This document shows positions 10,401 to 22,076 of a stretch of DNA of 64,000 nucleotides, one piece after another. This stretch comes from Rhododendron vialii (Eukaryota; Streptophyta; Magnoliopsida; Ericales; Ericaceae). The stretch's first letter is position 1. Every line of letters starts with the position of its first letter. Made by a program: the position numbers and the translations under genes. Location: positions 8,352,501 to 8,416,500 of the forward strand of contig NC_080564.1 of the NCBI RefSeq assembly GCF_030253575.1, given 5' to 3'. A model generated the notes under the pieces. The model worked only from the letters and a program-made list of their open reading frames with translations. It ran no database searches and had not been told where the DNA came from.

Positions 10401-13400
10401 CTTTCAAAAGTCAACCCAGAAAAGACTACCAATTTCCCTTTTTGCCCTTTCTTCTTGAGATTTAGATATTTATTTTAGCAAACCAAATTACTCTGTAATT
10501 CAAAAGTGGACGCCATTATAGGAGTAAAGAGTTGTCCTCTCTGTTTTTCTCAAAAGTTGGCGCCATTATTGCAAATGGGCAAAATTGGAAAGTAAAAGTT
10601 CTGGTTAGGCAATAATGATGCTCCCTTAAATAGTGGGATTCCCAAAGAGGGACAATGAATTCGGAACAGAGGGAGTACAAACTTTTCAGCAGCATCTTTG
10701 ACTCCACACAAGCTCATAACATAAATATATTAACAGCAGACAATCTATGGGGTTTTCATCAAGAAACACATTGGTTGACAGCAAGCTCATCACTCAATTA
10801 ACTGACTGGCTAGGTCCCATGTAAAGCCCAAAGAAGCACTAATGCACTTAATAGGTTTTAACAGCCTAAACAATTGTGAAAAGTTTAACTATTCCCAAAA
10901 TCGTGAGTATATTCCACGTAAACCATATAATATTTACTTGCTGTTCATAGAAGAATGCTATTAGTAGTACTCAGAACAATCTTGAATTAAGGCAGTTTAA
11001 CTCAAGACCATTGCAATATTGAGTTAACATACCCAATGCCTGTACGTATCTTAGGCCTTAAAACTATCTTTCAGACTTTCATAGGCGAAATCTCTACACA
11101 TAATTCCTGTTTAGTGAGAGAGGTTAAATCATGCTGTACGTATCTTAGGCATTAAAACTATCTTCCAGACGTCATATGCTCATATGCAGTCTAAACTTCT
11201 TGCTTGTGCACACTGAGAGACTTGCCTTGATAACACTGTCTTAGGGGCCCCCAATACCCAATGGAAACTCTAAACAGCCCGCATAGATAACAAGAAACTG
11301 TCCTCAACTGTGCTTGGGCTGCTAATTTAATATCATATCCTCGCAAGCCTATGCTAGTAAGTCAACAACTGCCATATAAAGCACAATGCTTCCACCTTTG
11401 TGCCCAACCAATAGAGACAAATCAAGTGTCGGGGCGCGTGGCTCTCAAGTCAACATGTGGCTCGTGATAGTATGCTAATAAAGTGAGGCGTTAATTAATA
11501 CTCACAAGAAAGGTAACCATATACTGCCTGATCACGTCTTATAATAGAACACTAGCAACAATCGACCAAATAGTTTAGTTTGAGTGACCAAATAGATGTC
11601 AAATTTGAATTCTTATAACTTGAACAGGACTTTGTAATTAAGACAAAGACGCACCATTTCTTTCTGATGACTGCCAATAAGGAGAAGATTGTCATCAATA
11701 TTTATGCTGGTTATCACTACCTGGGAAAAAAAAACAGAAATGTTCTAATGTTATTCGACCATACACATGCAAGATCTATATCAATCCAATAGACAAGTCT
11801 TTAATTCATATTATTTGTTGGAACCATAGCCTTTCTTTAGGGTTTCAAAGCCTATTTTCAAACGAAATCAAAGAACTTGCAATAGTTAGCCTTATTTCAA
11901 AAGAAACGAAAAGCACATGAAAGGTGGTTGTCTAGTATATACTCGGTGGATAGTTTGATACATTGTTGAGCCATGCTTTTGGAACCATTGATAAGTTAAC
12001 ATGATATAGAGCCTTATGGGAGGTCTTGGGTTCAAGTCTCTCCATTCGCGTTTGTCCCCGTTAGCATTATGCTACTCCCCTCTGCATCCTGTTTCTTTCA
12101 ATATCCGCTCGTTTGCATCTCCACGTGCAAGATGGGTTGCACGTGAGGGAGAGTGTTGGATAGATTGATATCGTAGGCCAATTCATGCAAGCTAAGCTTT
12201 TCAAATACTCAATAACTAACCATAATAACACTATCTAACCTTTGGTGGTCCAGCAGCATGAAGAATGTTGCAGGCTTCCCGGCCATCTTTTTCTGACACA
12301 ATTCTGCCACAAGAGAACCTACTCAGAGGGATAACTAATTGATGCAATGACATAGAAAAGGAAAAAAAATCCGTAAGATATCTCCAAAACAAAACTCAAT
12401 TGATGAATCCAGATATAGGAGCATATCCCAACATCAACACAAATTGGAATTATTTTCCACCAACATTTACAGGTAGCATAAACTGATGCCATTACATCAG
12501 ATATGAAAACACGCTATAATGAATATGAAAAACGAATTATACAGTTTCAACATGGAAGCTTCTTTCTTTGTACTAGATTTCATAGATTGCTGTACCAATT
12601 TCTTTTACGCCAATAGTACTCATTTAAACAGAAGGCAAAATTAAATAACCATCAAATGTTACACTTAGGGGTGCCTCTCATCTCTGTCAGGCTTAAGTAT
12701 GAGGACTGAGTGGTCTTGAAGGAGAGAATTCTTGCTAGAATTAATTCTTGGGCAAATAAGAAAATGTCCTATGGTGGGAGGGCTAATCTTATCCAATCTG
12801 TTCTCTTTAGTATTCAGGTCTACTGGAGTGCTATATTCATTCTTCCCCAGAAATTGCTTTAATGAGATCAATAGCATGTTGAGTGCTTTCCTTTGGAAGG
12901 GGGAGGAGTTCAAATGTGTGGGTGCTAAGGTGAAATGGACAAGTGTTTGTTCTCCTAAAAGAGAAAGGGGGCTGGGTTTCAAATTGACGAGGGACTGGAA
13001 TAGAGCCTCAATGCTTAGGCAGCACATGTGGGCTATTGCTAGCAAAGTGTGGGTTCATACATACATCATCAAGCATTACTGCTTCTGGTATATGCCTTGC
13101 CCTCCTGATGCTTCATGGACTCTGCGGAGATTGTCCAAACTTAGAGGGATTGGTCAGGACTTGACGACATGGGTAGTGACCCTAGTGGGTAATGGTCAAT
13201 CAGTTTTCTTATGGCTTGATCATTGGCATCCTCTGGGACCCTTGTACGAGAAGTTTAGGGAAAGGGTTGTGTATAACCTGGGCAGGTATCTCTCAGCTAA
13301 AGTGGAGTCTATGATTCATCCAGGTGAATGGAAATGGCCTCGGCAGAGGAATGCTGTGTCTAGGGAAATCCAAGCTCATACACCTCCATCTCTGCTACCT

Positions 13401-16400
13401 AATAGCCACAGGGAGGATAAGCTTATTTGGGTCCCCAGTGCTACTGGGATACATCTTCTGCCTGGAATGCTATTAGAGTTAGGAATCCTGAGGTTCCTAG
13501 GTTCCACGTGGTTTGGTATCCAAACCACATTCTTCGATGGTCTCACCTGTTTTTTGAATGTCCTGTCTCTTGTTGGATATGGCTGTATGGCAGCATCTCC
13601 TAGCTAAATGTAGAATTGGTTGGAGACCAAGAGGCTTGATTGAGGAGATTGATTGGGCTATTGCTCATGTGAAAGGAAGTTCATTTCACAGCAGAATTTT
13701 TTATACAATCATGGCTGCATCTATCTATCATATCTGGTGGGCTAGGAATTTGAGAATCTTTCAGAATACCTCAGCAAAAGGAAGCTCTGTATAACAGAAT
13801 TGTCCAACAGGTTAGGTATAGTACGTCTTCATGGAGAAGAATTCCCAAGACTGTTGCAAACCGGAGGATGGCTGTTGAGTGGGAGTGTGCTGAGCGTATC
13901 TTCACTTCCTAAAAGCATGGCGTTTTTTGTTAGCCTAGTTTGATTTTGTTTTCCTTGTACTCCTTGTAGAGTTTTCTTGTTCAGGTGGGTTTATTGTTTT
14001 TTGTATTCTCAAGGCTATGCCCTTGATCCTTTTTTTTTGGTTCGGTTTTCTTGATGAATCTACCTTTACCAAAAAAAATAAAAAATATACCCATTGGATG
14101 TCATAGACCTATCATGTATGGTAATACAAACTATAAAGTCCATAAGCTATGAAGGACATAATCAGAACAGAAAAAGTTCATTATACCATTCTGCAGCATC
14201 AGTGATGGTTATAAATACCTTAACCCAGTCAACTGTTCTGCTTCAAACTGGTTAGGAGTCAACATTGAAGCAACAGGGACTACCTAAACAAAATGGATGT
14301 TACTGAAGTGTATAACGTCAATCCCAATTAAATTGTTGACTTAAAATCAACAAGAAGATAAACATGAATAGAAGGACAACTACGCGCGACAAGGTATTAT
14401 ATTTATTTACTCATTTTCTTGAATTAGAGAATCTCAGATACCTAAAACCTTAAGACAATACCTTTGATAAACCCTAACAAAAAATTGCTCGAAATATTTT
14501 CGAATCCATGATTCCATGCCACACTTAAACTTGTGCAAGTTATACATCATCTCAGCCCATAGAGACAAAAATGAATAACTTACACGCTGTCAAGTTTCTA
14601 ACACAGCAGCATAATGAAATATTCAATGAAGTTTATCAGTATTATATAATGAGTGGGACTGATTTCTAAGCACTTCTAAACTAAAATGCCAGAGATGGTT
14701 GCTTGGCACAGGGTATCGGGCAGGATATAGCGACTATAAGTCACCAAATGAAAACCAGAGTTGTATTCCACTGCTGTTCTCCCAACACTAAGGATTTCCA
14801 AGACCAAGGCACAAGCATTCATTAAACTGAAAGGCTAACTTCATGGCAGGAAAAAAGCTACCTTCTCACGGTATACTGCTACCAATTCTGGAGGGACATA
14901 AAGCTTTCCCTCATCACCCATTACTGGATCACAAACTACAAACGCAAAGAACGATACTCAAGAAGCCAATTATGACCAAGCTATCTATAATTCGAAAGAG
15001 AAAATAAGCTTCAAAGATACCTTATTCTACAAGAACATTATGTTGACATATCAGAATATGCCACCAAAATTAATTCGACAATGCAATAAGTAATCAAATC
15101 CATCATAAAAAGTTTAGGTGGATACATTATTCCACAGCAAAAGATTTGCTTGCTTTATTCAGCACACAATAATAAGAACCTCAAAAGTCAACAGAAATTC
15201 ATAATCAAGAAAACAACCATCAAAATTAAAAGAATACTGGTTATATCCCTGTTTTGAACTGAAGCAGGGTGTGCAAAGATTCCGTAAATAGGTGAGAGTT
15301 CAATGATACCAGGATATTCCCCATAAGCAGATACAATTTGAGGTTTTTCAAAAGGACGATAAAAAGTCTCCTTCACCAAAATCTGAATATAACAATAAGA
15401 TGAGAATCTGTTTGGTTCCAACAACGCAGGTATTGGACTGGACAAGTACTTATAGGTCCATAATTGAATCATAGTATAACCATTAGCATTTTGCAAAAAC
15501 AAAAAACAAAAAACATTGATAGACCTTCAGTGTTGCTTTCAATAAAATTATTATTTCCATTACACCAAAAAAGTGAGCAAATAGAATAATACTTCTGCAA
15601 TGTGATCATAAAAGAATTATGTAATGATAGAACCTACAAGCTCTCAAACTATGAACCCAATAAACCAAAAACCAAAGAATGATGACTTTATAGTCACAAG
15701 AAAGTTGAGCTTTAGTATACAACTCACCATAAGTAAGTTTGGGATTGACAGCCCGAAGCTTACTGACGACTTCTAAAATGGTGTTCAAAAAGGAGACGGA
15801 ACCAATATAACCTACAGACACACCAAACAGACAAAACAGTGCAAAAGATGGATTAATAAAGTTTTGAGATATAAAATCCAGTCTAAAGGCCACCCAATAA
15901 AAATGCCAGATTACAAGAGAAAAACAGTGAAGCAACTATTAAAAAGAAAAAAGAATAGATTCATCAAATATAGTGCATATACAGGAGGATCGCGAACACA
16001 AAACTGTTTTCATGTACAGAATGCATATTATAATTTTCAAGATGACAGGTGGGTCCACCATAAGTATTCTCGAAGAGATTCTCTCTATCTAGTGTCTAGC
16101 CATTCATTTTGTACACAATTATCCATCACACATTCACAAGAAATGTACTGTTTTATTTACTCAAACCTTGTAGACTTGGAGTAAACCAAATCAATTTGGA
16201 GAGCAGGAAATGCAATGAGGCAGGGAAGAAATGCTTTGGATACGTAATATCTATATTACAAGCTTGAGGGAATGAGAAAAAATGAGTAGAGGCCCAAATC
16301 AAGATGGTCAGCTACACAAATGCCATAGTTTGATCCACAAAAGATTTTTAAACCCAACCTAGCTATAAGGTGCGAAAGTAAATGCATGTGTTCTGAGAAC

Positions 16401-17470
16401 AAAGCTAATTCAAACATAATGGGAAGTCAAATTAGTTTACCAAGTTCCGTATGCTAGCAGTCTAGCAGATGATTGAGAGCGACTGGAACATGGCCACCAG
16501 CCAACATGGCAAACAAAACCAAATACTATTAGGAAGGGCAATATCATACCAGTCAATAAATGGGTGTAGAATAATAGATCATTCGCTTCAAGGCCTTCTA
16601 TTAATTCCCACAGTTGTTGTCCATTCAAAACTTGCCCCTTAAAAGTTGGGTATCCTGCACAATTTTCAGGTTAATTACATTAACAATGGCTTGACCAAAA
16701 TTTTCACTAGGATTTCATGCCTGAACATATGCATACTCATAGATGACCCTCAAACCATATGTCAAGCCTCAAACTGTTAAGGTGAAGTGATATAAGCATC
16801 TTGCCTGTGTGGTTTGAGAACTGCACTGAATTGATTGGATCCACGTCATAGCCTAGTAGTTGAAGAGGGAAAACAGCTGATTTATTGCCAACATATCCCT
16901 TGGGAAGATAGACAACAAAAACAAATCAATACAGGAGAAGACCTAATCTCCAACAAGCTTATTCGAACAAATGACTCTATCAGCTAGGATCGAAGAAGAG
17001 CATGCATTGCATTATCCATGCATGTCTTCATCTTCACCATCATAATCCGAAGTGAAAGTAATTAAACTTGGGTTACTCTCAAGTCAAACAAGCCATATCT
17101 GCTTATAGGAGGACCCCCAAAAAAATCCCTCATTCCTCCCCACCAAAATGTCTCTACCGGTGTTCCAGAGTATTTTTCAGCTATCGAATAAAGTGACAAT
17201 CTTGAGAGATGTGATCATTCTCCCGTGATTCAATGGCCAGAAACGCACTGGAAAATTCTAATCTCTTACGGTTTGAACCCTCACCAAATAAAGTGTCCAT
17301 TAGCTCTACCAACTGCCGGTATTGGTTACAAAGAATTCGAAATCCTATTGCTAATTGTATAAAAGGAAAAACAGTATACAAAGCATCAATACCTGAACAG
17401 TGTGAGATTGAATGCTGAGAACTCGACCCGTTTCCGATGGCAGAGCCAATGAAAGGATCGGAGGCGCCAT
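7451..17470 (-). CDS. SOS4: Pyridoxal kinase (vitamin B6 salvage)
   Basis: It phosphorylates pyridoxal, pyridoxine and pyridoxamine with ATP in the cytosol. The Arabidopsis orthologue is SOS4, linked to salt tolerance and root hairs. I traced twelve exons: 17470-17393, 16898-16805, 16654-16550, 15811-15728, 14935-14862, 14283-14219, 12303-12240, 11720-11655, 10156-10100, 8268-8224, 8134-8081, 7591-7451. All phases agree and give 308 aa, against 309 in Arabidopsis by my recollection. Family marks: [20 protein letters not shown] at residue 18, [15 protein letters not shown] at 121, [13 protein letters not shown], and the phosphate-binding loop [13 protein letters not shown] with catalytic Asp233. 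Start ATG fits the family N-terminus. Intron 2 uses a GC donor (GCAAGA). Introns hold a LINE piece and a MITE. The gene looks fully functional. Confidence 0.96.
10336..10677. mobile_element. Stowaway-like MITE in pyridoxal kinase intron
   Basis: Ends read TA-TTCTCTCCGTTCCTAATTA and, reversed, TA-CTCCCTCTGTTCCGAATT, flanked by TA. This is the CTCCCTCCGTYCC terminus of Stowaway/Tc1-mariner MITEs. Length about 340 bp, non-coding. It lies in the intron between exons 8 and 9. Confidence 0.6.
12662..14083 (+). mobile_element. LINE fragment (3' part), antisense in intron
   Basis: A 5'-truncated non-LTR retrotransposon on the strand opposite to the host gene, in its sixth intron. The frame at 12732-13607 encodes the region after the reverse transcriptase core: [46 protein letters not shown] second frame to 13794 holds the end of the zf-RVT region ([13 protein letters not shown]). 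The two frames show a frameshift, so the copy is dead. A typical LINE 3' UTR and A-rich tail close it at about 14070-14083. The 5' edge is approximate. Confidence 0.8.
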
Positions 17471-17921
17471 TACCGAGTTCTTCGAGCTTCTCAACCTAAA
17501 ATTTGTCAACTCCAAAAAAAAAACATCAAACGCTATGCAACCACACACGCATTCACACGTCTATCTGAATGCAAAAAACTGAACTTTTGCCATAAAGATT
17601 CACCCGAAGATGTCTGCCCCCCCTTGTTGCTTTCAATTCCAGCCAATTTATGCGCTGATACTTTAACATATAGTAATAAAGATTATTTTGAGATATGAAA
17701 TCGATGAATTGCCAGCTGTGGCGTCCGGATTGAGAAGTGGTCAGAGAAAGTTAACTGCGGCTTTTTGAAGGAGCGAGGCCATGTGGTGATTTCGACAATG
17801 TTTTGTTTGTTTATTTCGAAAACTGCACGTTGGAAAACGACAGCGGCAAAACCAATTGAGATTCTAGGGCTCCGCCGTCACTCACTCCGCCGTTTAAAGT
17901 ACGAGTAATTGCAGATCCTGT
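17471..17921. other. Upstream region of pyridoxal kinase
   Basis: The 5' flank of the minus-strand pyridoxal kinase gene. The frame is open upstream of the ATG for about 26 codons, but homologues start at the chosen Met. No clear TATA box or other motif that I can assign. Confidence 0.4.
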
Positions 17922-18075
17922 GCTGAGATTGGACTGGTACTCTTTGTTATCGATCCTAACATCTCACGTGTGTACAAGCTCTTGGTCATCATTTTGGTTT
18001 TTAAGGATGGGGTTCTATTTATGAGTTTTTAACATTGGTATCAGAGTCACCACGCTACCATGTTCTAATTCTAAT
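17922..18075 (+). mobile_element. Possible LTR retrotransposon remnant
   Basis: TTGGTATCAGAGTC at about 18033 resembles the primer-binding site complementary to initiator Met tRNA that follows the 5' LTR of many plant Copia elements. It is preceded by TTTTTAACA, a plausible LTR end. No internal coding region follows and no second LTR was found, so this is weak. Confidence 0.3.
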
Positions 18076-18638
18076 TTGATCCGCGGATGAAGTGACCTAT
18101 AGACTCCACTAAAATATTCAAAGTATTGAATTGATAGGTGGGTGGAGCTACCAGAAAAAAATAAAAGCTATCATCGGATCAGTGTCAGTAGAGTGGGCCG
18201 TTGTGGACATCGGTCGCGGAGCGTGGTGGTAACAAGTCACATGTCGCCTATGCATGGATTTGGCTCAGTGTATATAAGCTTTTGGACACCCTCTCCTAAT
18301 AAGCTGATTTTAAATGGTGAGTCCTACGAGTTTGTAACACTTTTTACCTCGTTTTTTTCCATATGTGTAGTACATTTTTTAAGTTACTTTCATGATTGGA
18401 ATGATTTATTTGTTATTTGATCGAGAAAATTAATTACTATAGAAATTAGAGAATTGATTTTCACACTCTGTTTTTTGATATTCACAGTTCCTTTTTGTTT
18501 TTTAATGGTGAAGGTGTATGATTTTTTTTTTTTTTTGTTAAAAGACAAGAAAAAAATGTGAATATAAAAAAAAAAGTATGGAAATCAATTCCCTAGAAAT
18601 TTCTATATTTATCGAAGATGAACCACATGACTACAAAA

Positions 18639-18879
18639 TATTCCTCCCTTTCTCTTCCTCTTTAACTGTCCCAAACGATTTTGCGTGTCATTTTTAATAG
18701 TTTATATATATCGACGTATACTATATTCCATGTTTTTAAAATTATTATCTTATAAAAAACAATTACGATTTATCAAATAATACCTATGTTGCATATTTTT
18801 AATAATAGATTGAGAGACAAATATAATTAAAAAAACACGCAGAACCGTAATGTACACTTAAAAAAGAACGGATGGAGTA
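18639..18879. mobile_element. Stowaway-like MITE, degraded
   Basis: The left end reads TA-TTCCTCCCTTTCTC and the right end, reversed, TACTCCATCCGTTCTTTTTT. Size about 240 bp, AT-rich interior, TA flanks. TIR match is imperfect. Confidence 0.4.
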
Positions 18880-19380
18880 TATTTATCTTGAGATATATGT
18901 CTTTGGATTTATTTTTTTTGGATACACATGTTCTCAAATTTTGTTTATAATAATTTTTAACGTGACAAATATTCTGAACAAATATTAAAAAATAAACTGT
19001 TTCTATTATCAAAATAGAGTTGGAAAAGGTCCATAAGGACAATGACAGTTTCAGAATTTTCTTTCAACGAAGCTTGGTACTAAATTCTCACATTAACTTT
19101 TGACTTCGCGATACCTCATTCATATCTAACAGATAGACTACGATCTTATAAAATATTCAAACCGTTCCAATTCTTTAGTTTTTGTGATATTTTAATTAAT
19201 TATATTTTGCAATCTATAATATTTCAAGTAATTTTGAAAACATCGTTTAAAGAGGTAATTAAAATCTATCAAATAAGGTCCATATCGCATATAAATAGTA
19301 TTACTAATTAAAAATTATAATTAATTTTTTATCCAATTGGGATAGAACAAGAGACAAAAGAATGGGGCGGAGGGAGTAGT

Positions 19381-19780
19381 AAAAGTATTGCTATAGGTAC
19401 CGATGGGAACCGTACAGACGGCGTACTGATGGTCACGAAGGACCCACTACGGGTCTCGTATGGAAAATCTGAGCCGTTCAATAATTTTAAAACAAAAATC
19501 GAGTGGGTATTGTTAAAAAATTAGCTCAATCTAGTATGCGTAAATACTTGATCCAAGCTTCTCATTTTTCATCCAATCTTCTCATTTTTCCCGATTTTTA
19601 CAAAATGGAAAGATCGGAACGAGCATTTACACATATCGGATTAAGCTAGTTTTTCGCAATGTAACTTGTTTTTTTTTAAATTATTAAACGTCTCGAATTT
19701 TTCATGCAGAACTATAGTAAGTCCCGCATGGCCGTCAGTACGCCGTCATTATGCACAACCGTCGGTCCTTGTAACTTTTT
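19381..19780. mobile_element. Foldback MITE
   Basis: Long imperfect inverted repeats face each other. The left arm contains GACGGCGTACTGATGG and GTCTCGTATGGAAAATCTGAG; the right arm read in reverse contains GACGGCGTACTGACGGCC and GTTCTGCATGAAAAATTCGAG. No coding potential. Confidence 0.55.
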
Positions 19781-20150
19781 CGTATAAGAATAAGCTTTCC
19801 ACCTCATGAGCAAAAGAGATTTCACTGTTTCCCAAAACAGTACTCCGGCATGGTATTTTGAAAAAGTTGAAGTATTAATTTTTCGTTTCGATGAAGGAAA
19901 ATTCTAAAATCAGCCCACTGGGCTGACAATAATGAATGTGTGAATGTGTATTAAAAGGTATAAAAAGTACATAGAAATACGTGTTTTCCTTGTCTTCTAA
20001 TATGCTTATCGTCAGCCCAGTAGACTGACAATAGCAAGACCGTTCAATGAATGTGACCCAGAAACCATTAATCATTCACTTTCCATCTGACTTTATTTTG
20101 TTACTACTATTTAATTATATTCTTATTTTTATTAGTTTCGTACATGTGAT

Positions 20151-20850
20151 TAAGGGTCGGCATCGGGCCGGGCTGGCCCAGCCCGCCAAGTCACTATCCA
20201 AACACCTCGTGGGCTGAGCTGAGCGGGTTTTTTTTTTTTTTGCGGGCTGGTCAAGGCGGGCTGTGTTTATTAAGTTGAAGCCCAAGCCAACCCACAGACT
20301 AGCGCAGTCGCCGAGCTGGTAGGCCAAAGTTCAAGCGGGCTCACGGGCCGGGCCACACAAAACAATGTACATTATATTAGTACGATAAAAAAATGTATAT
20401 AATATTAGCACATCACACTCAATACAGTTATACACATTATATATTGTATGTATATATTATATATTATAGCATTGGGAGCATAAAAAGAACTCCTCCAGCC
20501 AACCACAAATGCATAGAGCACCCCACACACCTCTCTAGTCTTTCAAGATCAAACTTTTGTTTCTCTTTTCTCGGTAAGTGAACTTCTTCTTTTCTTTATT
20601 TGCTTAGTGGAGCATAATAAATTAGTATAGTTGATGGTAGTGGATTAAAGTAGAGCATAATAAATTAGTATAATAGGCGGGTTGTCAGGCGGGCCTCACA
20701 AGCATGCTGCCAGGCGGGTCAAGCAAAAATACTTAGGCCCAAGCTCACCCATAGAAAACTACTGGCTAGGCAAGCCCGCCGTTGAACGGGCTTGGGCTGG
20801 CTAAAAGCTCATCAGGTCTGACGGGTCTTCAAACTAAATGATGACCCTTA
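20151..20850. mobile_element. Non-autonomous hAT element, 700 bp
   Basis: Terminal repeats TAAGGGTC...CAT and, reversed, TAAGGGTCATCAT. Flanking 8-bp duplications are CATGTGAT (20143-20150) and CATGTGAC (20851-20858), seven of eight identical, as expected of hAT insertion. Subterminal regions are full of GGGCCGGGC and GGCGGGC motifs, a known style of hAT subterminal repeat. No transposase frame is present. Confidence 0.75.
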
Positions 20851-20858
20851 CATGTGAC

Positions 20859-22076
20859 ATCGTACTGATAATATTAAATAAATCACAGAAAAAATGGTAG
20901 TAGTTTATCCTTCTTAGGATGAAATTGATTTTAGAACTTAAACCTTTTGACTTCAAAGTTGTTTTCACTTAGCAAATGCCCGGTCTTATTTCAATTAAAA
21001 AAAATATGCAAGTTATTAAGAGCGATCGTCAAATTTTCATTATCAGTGCGAGAAAGAAATAGAGCCCACATTATGTACAATAGAAATATTATGTACTATG
21101 TTTTTGGGTACGTTACTTGTCTTTTTAGTGTAACCACAAGTGAGTGCCATAAAAAATAACGGAATTCATATTTATGATTAGTTATGAATTTTATGGTTCA
21201 TGTGTACATTATGCATTCCTTATTATGGTTCACTTTGTTGCTTGTTTCATTTGTTAGGATTTTTTTTTATTGGTAATTATTACATATCATTCCAGATAAT
21301 TCCGAATGAATGTGTACGTTTCACATAAAAACATAATGAATTATTTTGGTTAGCCCAAAATTATATGTTGTTAGTTACAAAATATTTTGATTAGTAACCA
21401 AAAAAACTAGGTCAAAATATGTACCACCAGACTTTTCATATAGATTTTACATACAGTGAAATGGTATCAGAATACAAAATTATAAAATAAAATAAAAAAC
21501 TCTCTATTTTTATTGGTCCTTTTTACCACTTTACACCTTTCCTTTTGTCTTTAACCATTGCGTTAGTTAATCATAGTTGAGCCTAAAAAGAAATACGCTA
21601 ATCTATTTTTGAGAGTACTAGCAAAGTGCGCACATCGTTCTGTGCTCATTACTATTTGTATTGCATTTCTCACTGTGCTCATTACTCTTTGTATTGCATT
21701 TCTCACTACTTACCTTAAAATTTGCTTTCAACTGGCTCAAGTTCTCACATTCTTTATCCATCATTGAATCCAAAATAAGAATCAGAATCAAATTCTCAAA
21801 ATCAGAATTAAATCCTTAGTTGATTCAGTTTTTCTTTGATGCTAATTAGCCGGCCACCCTTTTAATTCCTCCTCGACACATCCCACACAAGTTGGGAGAC
21901 TGCAAACATAGCCCCCCCTCGGCCCAGTTAGTTTGAATTACGCATGTGATCGAGGCGGAGAACCAAAATATGAATCAAATCTTTATTTGATTCTCTACAA
22001 GATTTTCGAAAGATTCTGAGAAGGTGTTCCACTTTTTAAAAAGTTAATTTTTTTTCAAACGGAGGTAATTTCAAAC
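20859..22076. other. Region 3' of SINA-like copy A
   Basis: AT-rich non-coding DNA. It includes a 33-bp tandem duplication at 21642-21674 and 21675-21707 (GTGCTCATTACT...TTTCTCACT). The phrase AGATTCTGAGAAGGTGTTCC at about 22011 is repeated at about 22101 inside the end of copy A. No gene seen. Confidence 0.5.

Noticed and set aside
11040..11190. Direct repeat (TACGTATCTTAGGC twice, about 100 bp apart) in a pyridoxal kinase intron
   Set aside because: Short and diverged, without any sign of function.
12000..12170. tRNA-B-box-like GGTTCAAGTCTC and a following GTGTTGGATAGATTGATAT in an intron
   Set aside because: It resembles common plant retroelement debris but has no definable ends.
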